Program-made: the position numbers and the translations under genes
Assembly: GCA_008012315.1 (NCBI GenBank)
Contig: SSEL01000020.1
Coordinates: 1 to 55,442, forward strand
Length of the DNA stretch: 55,442 nt
DNA from: Rhodospirillaceae bacterium
Lineage (GTDB): Bacteria; Pseudomonadota; Alphaproteobacteria; Dongiales; Dongiaceae
Direction: 5' to 3'
Part shown: positions 16,682-24,507 of the stretch, piece after piece
Position numbering within the stretch: the stretch's first letter is position 1
Layout: each line of letters starts with the position of its first letter
The notes under the pieces: generated by a model
Databases searched by the model: none
The model's input: the letters and a program-made list of their open reading frames with translations, nothing else
Told to the model about the DNA's origin: nothing

Positions 16682-17494
16682 ATGGCGGAACTGAGCGACC
16701 ACGAACTGGAGCGTTACGCCCGCCATGTCATCCTCGATGAGATCGGCGAGGATGGGCAGCTGCGTCTGTTGCAGTCCAAGGTCCTGGTGATCGGTGCCGG
16801 CGGCCTGGGTGCACCCTTGGCGCTCTATCTGGCCGGCGCCGGCATCGGCACGATCGGCCTGATCGACGACGATACGGTCGATCTCTCCAATCTCCAGCGC
16901 CAAGTGATCCACGGCCAGGCCGATCTCGACCGGCCGAAAGTGGAAAGCGCCGCCGACAGCCTGCGGCGGCTCAATCCTGAGATCGACGTCGTCCTCCATC
17001 GTGAGCGGCTGACGGCGGAAAATGCGGCGGCGATCATCGCGCAATATGACCTCATCGCCGATGGCAGCGACAATTTCCGCACCCGTTATCTGCTGAACGA
17101 TCTTTGCTTCGCCGCCGGCAAGACGCTGGTGAGCGCCGCCGTCATTCGCTTCGACGGGCAGCTTTCGACCTATAAGGCGCATCTCGGCGCGCCCCATCCC
17201 TGCTACCGCTGCCTGTTCCCGGAAGAGCCGCCGGCCGATCTGATCCCACGCTGCGAGACCGCCGGCGTGCTGGGCGCCGTCGCCGGTGTCATGGGCACGT
17301 TGCAGGCCACCGAAGTGCTGAAGGAACTGCTCGGTCTCGGCACCAGCCTCAGCGGCCAGTTGCTGATCTATGATGCGCTCGACGCCACCTTCCGCAAGAT
17401 CCGCATCAAGCGCGATCCGCAGTGTAAAGTGTGCGGGACCGTTGGGTCACACATCGCCCCCACCCTTCCTTCCTCCGAGACGGGAGAGGGTTAG
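16682..17494 (+). CDS. moeB: MoeB/ThiF-family sulfur-carrier-protein adenylyltransferase
   Basis: The 270-residue E1-like enzyme activates the C terminus of MoaD- or ThiS-type sulfur carriers with ATP. It has the nucleotide motif VIGAGGLGAP (36-45), the ATP-site DxSNLQRQ segment, a catalytic-type Cys191 (PRCETAGVLG) and a zinc site formed by CYRC (174/177) and CKVC (248/251). It lacks the rhodanese domain of eukaryotic homologues. The last roughly 17 residues after the second CxxC run into a C/G-rich repeat-like sequence and look non-native. MoaD, ThiS or CysO-like partners are not in this window; proximity to cysK hints at sulfur transfer. Confidence 0.9.
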   Translation: MAELSDHELERYARHVILDEIGEDGQLRLLQSKVLVIGAGGLGAPLALYLAGAGIGTIGLIDDDTVDLSNLQRQVIHGQADLDRPKVESAADSLRRLNPEIDVVLHRERLTAENAAAIIAQYDLIADGSDNFRTRYLLNDLCFAAGKTLVSAAVIRFDGQLSTYKAHLGAPHPCYRCLFPEEPPADLIPRCETAGVLGAVAGVMGTLQATEVLKELLGLGTSLSGQLLIYDALDATFRKIRIKRDPQCKVCGTVGSHIAPTLPSSETGEG

Positions 17495-17500
17495 GGGAAC
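17456..17500. repeat. C/G-rich repeat-like segment at the moeB 3' end
   Basis: CCCCCACCCTTCCTTCC and its partly inverted partner GGGAGAGGGTTAGGGG flank a short centre. The composition is unlike neighbouring codons and resembles dispersed intergenic repeats of proteobacteria. It supplies the last codons and the stop of moeB. Confidence 0.4.
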
Positions 17501-17510
17501 GGCGCCAAGA

Positions 17511-17544
17511 AAAAGGCCCGCTGCATTTCTGCTGCGGGCCTTTT
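17511..17544. terminator. Bidirectional intrinsic terminator between moeB and the hydroxyacid dehydrogenase
   Basis: AAAAGGCCCGC (17511-17521) is inverted as GCGGGCCTTTT (17534-17544) around a 12-nt loop. The flanking A and T runs make it a good rho-independent terminator for both convergent genes. Confidence 0.85.
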
Positions 17545-17547
17545 CAT

Positions 17548-18531
17548 TTACAGCATCGTCTCAAGCACGCGATCTGGCGGCTTATGGCCGTCGGCGAAGG
17601 TCTTGATGTTGATGATGACCTTCTCGCCCATATCGACGCGGCCTTCGATCGTCGCCGATCCCATATGCGGCAGCAGCACGACATTGTCGAGGCGCAGCAG
17701 CTTCGGATTGACCGCCGGCTCGTGTTCGAAGACATCGAGCCCGGCACCGGCGATCTCGTTCTTTTCCAGCATACGGGTCAGGGCATTCTCGTCCACCACC
17801 TCGCCGCGGCTGGTATTGACCACGTAAGCGTGCTTCTGCAGCAGCTTCAGGCGGCGCGCCGAAAGCAGGTGATAGGTCGCCGGCGTATGCGGGCAATTGA
17901 CCGAGATGATGTCCATCCGCGACAGCATCTGGTCGAGGCTTTCCCAATAGGTCGCCTCCAATTCCTTTTCCGTGGTCGGATGTACGCGGCGGCGATTGTG
18001 GTAATGCACCGAGAGGCCGAAGCCACGAGCGCGGCGGGCGACCGCCGTGCCGATCCGCCCCATGCCGATGATGCCGATCCGCTTACCATAGATACGATGG
18101 CCGAGCATCGACATCGGCCCCCAGCCGGTCCAATTGCTGGACCGGATCAGGCGCTCGCCTTCGCTGACGCGGCGGGCGACGGCAAGGATGAGGGCCATGG
18201 TCATGTCGGCGGTGTCCTCGGTCAGGACGCCGGGGGTATTGGTCACGGTGATGCCGCGCTGCCGGGCACTGGCAAGATCGATGTGATCGACACCGGTGCC
18301 GAATGAGGCGATCAGCCGCAGTTTGTCGCCGGCCTGGGACAGGATGGAGGAATCGATCCGGTCGGTCACTGTCGGCACCAGGACATCGGCCGTCTTCAGC
18401 GCCTCAATCAGCTCCGTGGTGCTCAGTGGATGGTCATCCAGATTGAGCCTGACGTCGAACAGCTCCATCATCCGGGTTTCGATCACATCCGGCAATTTCC
18501 GGGTGACCACGACGATCGGCTTGAACGGCAT
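17548..18531 (-). CDS. D-2-hydroxyacid dehydrogenase (glyoxylate/hydroxypyruvate reductase type)
   Basis: The 327-residue NAD(P)-dependent enzyme has the Rossmann motif GIIGMGRIG. The catalytic triad of the family is complete: Arg in NTSRGEVVDE, Glu in DVFEHEP and His in LLPHMGSAT. FGTGVDHIDL and the overall sequence resemble GyaR/GhrB glyoxylate reductases, though substrate cannot be fixed. It converges on moeB at a shared terminator. A divergent SH3-domain exported protein follows after 423 bp. Confidence 0.9.
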   Translation of the reverse strand: MPFKPIVVVTRKLPDVIETRMMELFDVRLNLDDHPLSTTELIEALKTADVLVPTVTDRIDSSILSQAGDKLRLIASFGTGVDHIDLASARQRGITVTNTPGVLTEDTADMTMALILAVARRVSEGERLIRSSNWTGWGPMSMLGHRIYGKRIGIIGMGRIGTAVARRARGFGLSVHYHNRRRVHPTTEKELEATYWESLDQMLSRMDIISVNCPHTPATYHLLSARRLKLLQKHAYVVNTSRGEVVDENALTRMLEKNEIAGAGLDVFEHEPAVNPKLLRLDNVVLLPHMGSATIEGRVDMGEKVIINIKTFADGHKPPDRVLETML

Positions 18532-18954
18532 CCGGTAATCCTCCCACCCGGTCTTCTTTCACCTGCCGGCATCGCGCCGGCCGCTCCACGCCCGCAGGCG
18601 GCAGCAATCGCAGCATCGCCTGGATGCCTCTTATCTGCCATAGCAAGAACGGCCTGTTCTTGTCCATTATCACGGCATTCACGGTTGTGTTGTACGCGGC
18701 CGGGACCGTCGCAGCGATAGGAATCGCGCCATTCTGGAGCGCGGACGCGACCGGCGGCGGGAGCGACCCAGGCCGCGCAAGCGACTCGGGGACACCGGCT
18801 CCCGAAAGCGCATGCGATTCGTCACATTCCGCACCCGAAACCTTGACCGCCTCAGGCGGCTTGGTTAAGGCATAGGACAGCCGGATCAATATGGAGACCG
18901 AGGTTACGATGGGGGGTCGCCGGCGTCAGCCGATTGACAGGAGAGTAAACGGGT
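18532..18954. other. Intergenic region, 423 bp, with one doubtful small ORF
   Basis: The gap separates divergent genes. It holds a possible 83-codon membrane ORF and the short palindrome CCGCC-TCA-GGCGG at 18847-18859. An AGGAGAG ribosome-binding site for the SH3 gene lies next to position 18940. No clear promoter elements are visible. Confidence 0.5.
18624..18875 (+). CDS. Possible small single-span membrane protein (hypothetical)
   Basis: The frame encodes 83 residues. A short N terminus is followed by one hydrophobic segment (SIITAFTVVLYAAGTVAAIG) and a Ser/Gly/Asp/Ala-rich tail of about 45 residues without structure. There is no good ribosome-binding site and I recognise no family. Codon use is not clearly different from neighbouring genes. 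It may be real or a chance frame in the regulatory gap. Confidence 0.3.
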   Translation: MPLICHSKNGLFLSIITAFTVVLYAAGTVAAIGIAPFWSADATGGGSDPGRASDSGTPAPESACDSSHSAPETLTASGGLVKA

Positions 18955-19470
18955 ATGTTTCGTCTTGATCGCCGCCGATGGCGCGTGTCCTTTCTGACCG
19001 CTCTGGCTGTTCTGGCGGTGCAAATCGCCACCTTCCAGGCCAAGGCCGAAGAGACCAAACTGCCGGTGCCGCGTTTCGTCTCGCTCGATTCCAATCTGGT
19101 CAACCTGCGGGCCGGCCCCGGCAAGGAATACCCCATCCTCTGGGTTTATCAGCGCAAAGGGCTGCCGGTTGAAATCATCCAGGAATTCGACACCTGGCGG
19201 CGCATTCGCGACCGCGACGGCACGATCGGCTGGGTCCAGGGCAATCTGCTGTCAGGCAAGCGAACCGTGCAGATCATCGGCGAACAGCACGCGATAACCC
19301 GCGACCCCCATGGCGGCGCCACGGTTGCCTATCTCGATCCGGGGGTCGTGGCCCGGCTGTTGAAATGCGACGATTCCGCTTGCCGCGTCGAGGTCCAGGG
19401 TTATGACGGCTGGCTGCCGCGCAGCGACGTCTGGGGCACCTATGACGATGAGAAGCTGCAGGGCGAGTGA
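18955..19470 (+). CDS. Exported protein with bacterial SH3 domains
   Basis: The 171-residue protein has a signal peptide (FLTALAVLAVQIATFQAKAEE, cleavage near residue 31). Two SH3-like repeats follow: the first starts at SNLVNLRAGPGKEYPILWVYQRKGLPVEII and contains WRRIRDRDGTIGWVQGNLL. The second spans the C-terminal half and ends VQGYDGWLPRSDVWG. Such proteins are thought to bind cell-wall peptides; function is otherwise unknown. A strong AGGAGAG precedes the ATG. In alphaproteobacteria this family is often adjacent to the hydroxyacid dehydrogenase gene, as here. Confidence 0.85.
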   Translation: MFRLDRRRWRVSFLTALAVLAVQIATFQAKAEETKLPVPRFVSLDSNLVNLRAGPGKEYPILWVYQRKGLPVEIIQEFDTWRRIRDRDGTIGWVQGNLLSGKRTVQIIGEQHAITRDPHGGATVAYLDPGVVARLLKCDDSACRVEVQGYDGWLPRSDVWGTYDDEKLQGE

Positions 19471-19512
19471 CCACAGACCGACCGATCAGACTGATTCCGG
19501 CTTGAGAGACAG

Positions 19513-20106
19513 ATGAGCGCCGATATTTACCTCCTCCGCCATGGCGAGACCGACTGGAGCCAGGATGGCCGCCTGCAAGGCCAGCTTGATTCGCCTTTGA
19601 CCGAGTCAGGCCGGCGGCAAGCGCGACAATTGGGCGCCCTGCTGGCGGCGCATCTGGCCGGCGCCGCGACACCGATGAACTGCCAGGTCAGCCCCCTCGG
19701 CCGGGCCCAGGAGACGGCAAATCTGATCCGCGCCGAAGCCGGCCGCCTTCTGGCACCCGAACAGATCACCGAACCACGCCTCAGCGAGATCGGTTTCGGC
19801 GATTGGGAAGGCCTCACCTTCGATGAGATCGAAGCCGATTGGGAGGATCTGATCGATCAGTATGACGATCTCGACTGGCTGTTCGACGCCCCCAACGGCG
19901 AAGGCTATGAGCGCGCTTTGGCCCGGATTCAAAGCTGGCTGGACGATCAGTCAGGCCCGGTCATCGCCGTTTCCCACGGCCTGACATCGCAGCTGATCTG
20001 CTGCGCCTATCTGGGGGAGCCGCGGGCCGCCGTGGCCGGGTTCACCCTGGAACACGGCGTCATCTATCGGCTGCGAAATGGGGGGATCGAAACGATTCGC
20101 GCCTAG
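19513..20106 (+). CDS. Histidine phosphatase family protein
   Basis: The 197-residue protein has the catalytic RHG motif (LLRHGETDW), the second phosphate arginine in SPLGRAQETA, a Glu in the IGFGDWEG region and the second catalytic His in AVSHGLTSQ. It belongs to the phosphoglycerate-mutase-like branch 1 of the superfamily. Substrates in this group range from phosphosugars to alpha-ribazole phosphate, so none is claimed. It follows the SH3 gene by 42 bp on the same strand and may share its transcript. Confidence 0.88.
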   Translation: MSADIYLLRHGETDWSQDGRLQGQLDSPLTESGRRQARQLGALLAAHLAGAATPMNCQVSPLGRAQETANLIRAEAGRLLAPEQITEPRLSEIGFGDWEGLTFDEIEADWEDLIDQYDDLDWLFDAPNGEGYERALARIQSWLDDQSGPVIAVSHGLTSQLICCAYLGEPRAAVAGFTLEHGVIYRLRNGGIETIRA

Positions 20107-20138
20107 AGCATTTCCGCGAACGCCTCCGATCCCCTCGT

Positions 20139-20726
20139 TCACGCGAAATCGCCCGCCAGTTCCTGGCGCACGGCTTCGGCCATCACCGCCATATGGCTGT
20201 ATTCGGGATGATCGAAACCGACGATGATCTGCGTCTCCGCCGTGCGGAAGGTTTTGATCTGGGCGGCATCGAACACGAAATGAATGAAATGCACCGATGA
20301 GGCCTTGCCGGCTTCGTTGGTCCGTTCCTGGTCCGCTTCCGGCTTGCCGCGCACGATATCGGCGCCGAGCCGGATGAAAGCGTGGTTTTCCACATTGCCC
20401 AGCCGCGCCAGGAACCGGGCGCGGCGCACCGGATCGTCGATTTCGAACATGACCGTGGCGACAAGTTCAGTGCCCTTGGGGATGAGCGGGTTATAGGCGT
20501 CCAGCTCGTCGGCGAGCTGCGCCTCACCGCCTTTTTCGATATAGAGCATCTCCTGTATCTGCTGGAGCATGGTGTCATAGCATTCGAAATAGAAGGTCGC
20601 GGCGGGCCCGACCTCCATGCGGCGACGTTTCTTCTTGGCAACGATGTCGCGGCGCAGCTCAGCCCGCTTCTTGGCATAGTCGGCCAATGGCAGGATGTCG
20701 GCGCGGGTGATTTCTCGCTTGCTCAT
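20139..20726 (-). CDS. DUF3501 family protein
   Basis: The 195-residue cytoplasmic protein carries the DUF3501 pattern: ADILPLADYAKKR near the start, then VGPAATFYFECYDTMLQQIQEML and LIPKGTELVATVMFEIDDP. No catalytic motif is known. The family co-occurs with rubrerythrin and a heterodisulfide-reductase-like Fe-S protein, and both lie just upstream on this strand. The gap to the Fe-S gene holds a repeat array. A role in peroxide or iron metabolism is inferred from context only. Confidence 0.85.
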   Translation of the reverse strand: MSKREITRADILPLADYAKKRAELRRDIVAKKKRRRMEVGPAATFYFECYDTMLQQIQEMLYIEKGGEAQLADELDAYNPLIPKGTELVATVMFEIDDPVRRARFLARLGNVENHAFIRLGADIVRGKPEADQERTNEAGKASSVHFIHFVFDAAQIKTFRTAETQIIVGFDHPEYSHMAVMAEAVRQELAGDFA

Positions 20727-20783
20727 GATGATACTTCCTTCAACTGCGCCAATCCGGGAACAGGGGTCACCGGATTGCCTGTG

Positions 20784-20842
20784 TCAGAGCCAATGGTGTC
20801 AGAGCAGCCCGTGGGTGTCAGAGCAATCCGAGGCTCAGAGCA
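20784..20842 (-). repeat. Four TCAGAGC-type copies at the stop codon of the Fe-S oxidoreductase
   Basis: On the minus strand the gene end GGGTTGCTCTGA is followed by GGATTGCTCTGA, GGGCTGCTCTGA and GGCTCTGA. The TGA complements start at 20835, 20819, 20799 and 20784. Spacings are 16, 20 and 15 bp. Confidence 0.8.
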
Positions 20843-22172
20843 ACCCATAGGCCTTGGCGAAAAGCTGGATCGGATGCAGCGGCGCGGCCGGTTTCGGATC
20901 GTTCTCACCATTGAGCCTTTCCACACCCTGGACGATGTGATCGGCGGCCAGCGGACATTCCGATGACAGGAAGGCCTTGCTGGCGGTTTTGATCTGGCGT
21001 GCGACCGGCTTGCCGACCTTGATCGCCGTCTCGAAATTGCCCTTGAGCACGCCCCAGGCGCCGCCATGACCCGAGCAGCGCTCGATCACCGCCAGATCAT
21101 GGTCTGGCAACAGGCGCAGCATCTCGGCGGCTTTCTGCCCCATATTCTGCGCCCGGGCGTGACAGGCGATATGCAGAGCGACACCGCCGGGCAGGCTTTG
21201 CAGGCCGGGAGCTAGGCCCTCTTGGCCGGCGAGCTCGACGATATACTCGCTGACGTCATAGGTCGCATCGGCCAGCCGCTTGATATCGGCATCCGCCGGC
21301 AAGATCAGCGGCCATTCGAATTTCAGCATCAGCGCGCAGCTTGGCACCAAGGCAATGACGTCATAGCCGCGATCGATATAGGGCAGCAGCGCATCGCTGA
21401 CGCTGCGCGCATGTTCGGCGACGCGGGCGATATTGCCCTGCTCCAGTTGCGGCATGCCGCAGCAGCGTGGGTAGACCACGTCGGATTCGACGCCGTTCTT
21501 GGCGAGTACCGCCCGCGCCGCCATGCCGATTTCGGGATTGTTGTAATTGCTGAAGCAGGTGGCATAGAGCACCACCTTGCGGCCATAGCCCGGTGCCGAC
21601 TGGTTGATCTCGAGCGGTTGTTCCGAAGCGCGCAGGACCAGGGTGCGGCCGTTGAATGTCGGCAGCTTGGCGTTGTGGTCGACACCGGCCACGGCTTCCA
21701 GGCCGCTGCGCATGGCACCGTTATTGTTCGCCCAATTGACCACGGGTGCCGCCAGGCTCGCCAGCTTGCCGTTGCGATCCGTTTCCGTCAGCTGTGCATA
21801 CATCTTGCTGTTCTTGCCGGCCTTCAATTCGGCGGCCCGGTAGCGCAGCATCAGATGCGGAAAATCCAAGGCCCATTCATGCGGCGGCACATAGGGGCAT
21901 TTGGTCATGAAGCAGAGATCGCAGAGGGTGCAGGCATCGACCACCTGCTTGTAATCCTCGGTCTTGACCCCGTCCATCTCACCGGTCGGCGACTCATCGA
22001 CCAGATCGAACAGGCGCGGGAAGGAATCGCAGAGATTGAAGCAGCGGCGACAGCCATGGCAGATATCGAAGACGCGATGCATTTCTGCTTCGATCTTCGC
22101 CATGTCGTAGAAATCGGGACTTTGCCAGTCCAACGGATGTCGGATGGGAGGTTCCAGGCTGCCTTCACGCAT
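20835..22172 (-). CDS. Fe-S oxidoreductase with GlpC/HdrD-like cysteine-rich domains
   Basis: The 445-residue protein has two ferredoxin-type clusters, CHGCRRCFNLCDSFP (about 38-52) and CTLCDLCFMTKCPYVPP (about 81-97). It also has the paired cysteine-rich motifs of the CCG family (PRCCGMPQ, CHARAQNMG and CSGHGGAWG). This architecture occurs in anaerobic glycerol-3-phosphate dehydrogenase subunit C, glycolate oxidase GlcF and heterodisulfide reductase. No flavin subunit is next to it; the neighbours are rubrerythrin and DUF3501. It probably passes electrons to or from that system (inference). Confidence 0.9.
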   Translation of the reverse strand: MREGSLEPPIRHPLDWQSPDFYDMAKIEAEMHRVFDICHGCRRCFNLCDSFPRLFDLVDESPTGEMDGVKTEDYKQVVDACTLCDLCFMTKCPYVPPHEWALDFPHLMLRYRAAELKAGKNSKMYAQLTETDRNGKLASLAAPVVNWANNNGAMRSGLEAVAGVDHNAKLPTFNGRTLVLRASEQPLEINQSAPGYGRKVVLYATCFSNYNNPEIGMAARAVLAKNGVESDVVYPRCCGMPQLEQGNIARVAEHARSVSDALLPYIDRGYDVIALVPSCALMLKFEWPLILPADADIKRLADATYDVSEYIVELAGQEGLAPGLQSLPGGVALHIACHARAQNMGQKAAEMLRLLPDHDLAVIERCSGHGGAWGVLKGNFETAIKVGKPVARQIKTASKAFLSSECPLAADHIVQGVERLNGENDPKPAAPLHPIQLFAKAYGLL

Positions 22173-22216
22173 CTCGGCCTCTGCGCTGTTCGGTCTTGAT
22201 TTTGCTGGAGCCGGAT

Positions 22217-22256
22217 GATCACAAGAGGAATCGCGCGAGCGATTGCACTTGTGATC
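22217..22256 (-). promoter_or_regulatory. Strong interrupted hairpin upstream of the Fe-S oxidoreductase gene
   Basis: GATCACAAG (22217-22225) pairs with CTTGTGATC (22248-22256). Inside it AATCGC pairs with GCGATT around a GCGA tetraloop, with a symmetric 3x3 internal loop. It lies 45-84 bp before the Fe-S oxidoreductase start and about 180 bp after the rubrerythrin stop. No T-run follows, so it may be a leader structure, a processing site or an operator. Confidence 0.6.
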
Positions 22257-22437
22257 TCACTCCATCACGCTTCAACAAGATAGAGGGCGTGAACATCAGG
22301 CGGAAACGGACCAGCCGCCACCTGCGGGAAACCGCCGACCGCCAATGCGGCCGGCAATCCCGTATCGTTCCGATAAATGACACGCTTTGCCGGATTGGCG
22401 CCCATCATCGATGGGCCGCTACCCGGTGACCGAGCTG

Positions 22438-22857
22438 TCAGCCCAGCGTGTCGAGCGCCTTCTGGAAGCGGCCAGCATGGGACTTTTCCGCCTTGGCCAG
22501 CGTCTCGAACCAGTCGGCGATCTCGTCGAAGCCTTCTTCGCGGGCCGTGCGCGCCATCCCTGGATACATATCGGTATATTCGTGGGTTTCGCCGGCGATC
22601 GCCGCCTTCAGATTGCTCGAGGTGACGCCGATCGGCAGGCCGGTCGCCGGGTCGCCGACGGCTTCCAGAAATTCGAGATGGCCATGCGCATGACCGGTTT
22701 CACCTTCCGCGGTCGAGCGGAACACCGCCGATACGTCGTTGAAGCCTTCGACATCCGCCTTTTGTGCGAAATACAGATAGCGGCGATTGGCCTGGCTTTC
22801 GCCGGCAAAGGCTTCCTTGAGATTGTTTTCGGTTTTAGAACCCTTCAAGCCTGACAT
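22438..22857 (-). CDS. Rubrerythrin (short form without rubredoxin domain)
   Basis: The 139-residue protein is a four-helix di-iron protein. It shows the paired carboxylate helices [49 protein letters not shown] and [13 protein letters not shown]. The C-terminal rubredoxin domain of classical rubrerythrin is missing, so an external electron donor is needed. The Fe-S oxidoreductase downstream is a candidate. These proteins reduce hydrogen peroxide. I chose ATG 22857, preceded by GGGAGAG, over the longer frame to 22995, which runs through the promoter. Confidence 0.9.
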   Translation of the reverse strand: MSGLKGSKTENNLKEAFAGESQANRRYLYFAQKADVEGFNDVSAVFRSTAEGETGHAHGHLEFLEAVGDPATGLPIGVTSSNLKAAIAGETHEYTDMYPGMARTAREEGFDEIADWFETLAKAEKSHAGRFQKALDTLG

Positions 22858-23000
22858 TTTATCTCTCCCTGAGATGAAGACGTGAGCTGGGGAGCGCATA
22901 CCGCTTGGCGCGGTTATTGACCGACTTGTTCGCCGATCGACACACCTTGCGGTCCCGATTGGCGCCCCGGCAATGACACTGCTGCCATCGTCCAAGTTCA

Positions 23001-23030
23001 GTTATCGCGCCGTCGGCCTGACCGAGTCAA
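23001..23030 (-). promoter_or_regulatory. Predicted rubrerythrin promoter
   Basis: On the minus strand TTGACT (23025-23030) and GATAAC (23001-23006) are separated by 18 bp and lie about 145 bp upstream of the rubrerythrin start codon. Confidence 0.4.
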
Positions 23031-23033
23031 TAG

Positions 23034-23049
23034 TTTAGAACCTTTAAAA
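23034..23049. promoter_or_regulatory. Possible Irr box (ICE-like) upstream of the rubrerythrin promoter
   Basis: TTTAGAACCTTTAAAA contains a perfect TTTAGAA half-site and a degenerate second half compared with the known TTTAGAA-N-TTCTAAA type iron control element of alphaproteobacteria. It abuts the predicted -35 element. An irr gene ends 73 bp away. Confidence 0.4.
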
Positions 23050-23121
23050 AGAAGCTTGTTACCAGCGACACGAAAATGAAATCGGTGAGGATGGAGCCGC
23101 TGGAAACAATCCGGCTCGGGG

Positions 23122-23538
23122 TCAGCCTTTGGTCACCCGGACGATCACATCGACGCGGCTGACATGGGTGCCGCTGGGCGCCGTGGGCACGCGCGCCAGG
23201 GCGATCTCGTCGCCGGGGATATCTTGCAACTGCCCGTCATCTTCGAAGAAGAAATGATGGTGGTCGGTGACATTGGTGTCGAAATAGGAACGGCCCGGCT
23301 CGATCACCACTTCCCGCAACAGGCCCGCCTGGGTGAACTGGTGCAGTGTGTTGTAAACGGTCGCCAGCGAGACCGGGACGCGGGCGTCCACCGCCTGGGC
23401 ATGCAACTGTTCTGCCGTCAGATGACGATCGCAGCCATCGAACAGCAGTTTCGCCAAGGACAGGCGCTGCCGCGTCGGCCGGAGGCCGGCTTGGCGCAGC
23501 CGCTGCACGATCGGGGCGAAGGGACGACTGTCGGTCAT
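23122..23538 (-). CDS. irr: Fur-family regulator, Irr type
   Basis: The 138-residue protein has an N-terminal winged helix (AGLRPTRQRLSLAKLLF, then VSLATVYNTLHQFTQAGLLRE) and a C-terminal metal/heme dimerisation domain. Its SYFDTNVTDHHHFFFEDDGQLQDIPGD segment, with three consecutive histidines, matches alphaproteobacterial Irr, which senses heme/iron status. The CxxC zinc motifs of classical Fur or PerR are absent. I chose ATG 23538, where homology begins; 23592 is a possible longer start. It is upstream of rubrerythrin on the same strand. Confidence 0.85.
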   Translation of the reverse strand: MTDSRPFAPIVQRLRQAGLRPTRQRLSLAKLLFDGCDRHLTAEQLHAQAVDARVPVSLATVYNTLHQFTQAGLLREVVIEPGRSYFDTNVTDHHHFFFEDDGQLQDIPGDEIALARVPTAPSGTHVSRVDVIVRVTKG

Positions 23539-23580
23539 GGGTTTAATATGAGCCAAATCCACGGATTTTTGAAGGGGGTT

Positions 23581-23590
23581 GATTATAATC
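23581..23590. promoter_or_regulatory. Palindrome GATTATAATC upstream of irr
   Basis: This perfect 10-bp palindrome, 43 bp before the chosen irr start, contains a TATAAT-like core on both strands. It could be the -10 region, a Fur-type half element, or both. Confidence 0.35.
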
Positions 23591-23682
23591 ATTCCGAACT
23601 AGCCCACAGAACCTTATCGGACTTCAAAAAACAATCGGTCGCCGTCACCAAATCATAGCGGAGCCCGGTAGGGCATCCCCGA

Positions 23683-24480
23683 TTAAGGCATCAATGCGCC
23701 GCCATTGACCTCGATCACCTGGCCGGTGATATAGCCCGCCAGGCTGGGCGAGGCGAGAAAGAGGTAGGCGCCGACGCAATCCTCGGCCCGGCCGAGCCGC
23801 TTTTGCGGTATCCGCGCCGCCGTGGCCGCGAGCTTTTCCGGCGAGGAATAACGCTGATGGAAATCGGTATCGATGGTGCCCGGCGAAACCGCATTCACCC
23901 GGATCCCGTCACCGGCCCATTCCGTCGCCAACGAGCGCGTGGCGGTGGAAACGAAAGCCTTGGCCCCGCTATACGCCAGCGACCCGGCGCTGCCGCCGCT
24001 GCGGGCGGAGATCGACGTGGTGTTCACGATCGCCGCCACCGGCGAGTCGCGCAACGCCGGAAAAGCCTGCTGCGCCGCCGTGACCACCGATTTGGCATTG
24101 AGGCTGATAATCTCATCCAGGGTTGCCTCGGCCAGGCCGGCCGCCGGATGGCGGCCCATCATGGTGCCGGCATTGTTGATCAGGATATCGAGGCCGCCAA
24201 GTTGCGCGATGGCCTGCTCGACCGCCCGGCGCGTCGCGTTGCTATCGGCGAAATCGCCGGTGACGACCGCCGGTTGGTGCATAGCCGACGCAGCAATGCT
24301 CGCCGCCAAATCGCGCAGGGCCGGCGTCTCCGCCCGGCCATGCAGCACGATCCGGGCGCCGAGATCGGCGAAAGCCCGGGCAACCGCCGCACCGATGCCA
24401 CGGCTGCTGCCGGTGATCAAAACTTTCCGGTCGCGGAAATCCCGCATCAGCAGATCGGCGGGCCAGGCGCTGGCGCTCAT
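23683..24480 (-). CDS. Short-chain dehydrogenase/reductase
   Basis: The 265-residue protein has a classical SDR layout: cofactor motif TGSSRGIG, the NNAG motif, a catalytic Ser in NTTSISA and the YSGAK active-site Tyr-Lys. It ends with the ITGQVIEVNGGALMP signature of FabG-like enzymes. Substrate is unknown. ATG 24480 is chosen because GGGAGACGAAGA precedes it. The gene follows the nitronate monooxygenase-like gene by 27 bp and is probably co-transcribed. Confidence 0.9.
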   Translation of the reverse strand: MSASAWPADLLMRDFRDRKVLITGSSRGIGAAVARAFADLGARIVLHGRAETPALRDLAASIAASAMHQPAVVTGDFADSNATRRAVEQAIAQLGGLDILINNAGTMMGRHPAAGLAEATLDEIISLNAKSVVTAAQQAFPALRDSPVAAIVNTTSISARSGGSAGSLAYSGAKAFVSTATRSLATEWAGDGIRVNAVSPGTIDTDFHQRYSSPEKLAATAARIPQKRLGRAEDCVGAYLFLASPSLAGYITGQVIEVNGGALMP

Positions 24481-24507
24481 TCTTCGTCTCCCACCTGCTC
24501 GCACCGA

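Noticed and set aside
20107..20149. Imperfect inverted repeat between the histidine phosphatase and DUF3501 genes as a terminator
   Set aside because: The arms align only with gaps and overlap the DUF3501 stop; no T-run. Not strong enough to annotate.
23655..23697. Stop-anchored duplication after the SDR gene (GATGCC spaced 15 bp)
   Set aside because: Only about 8 of 15 positions match; not distinguishable from chance.
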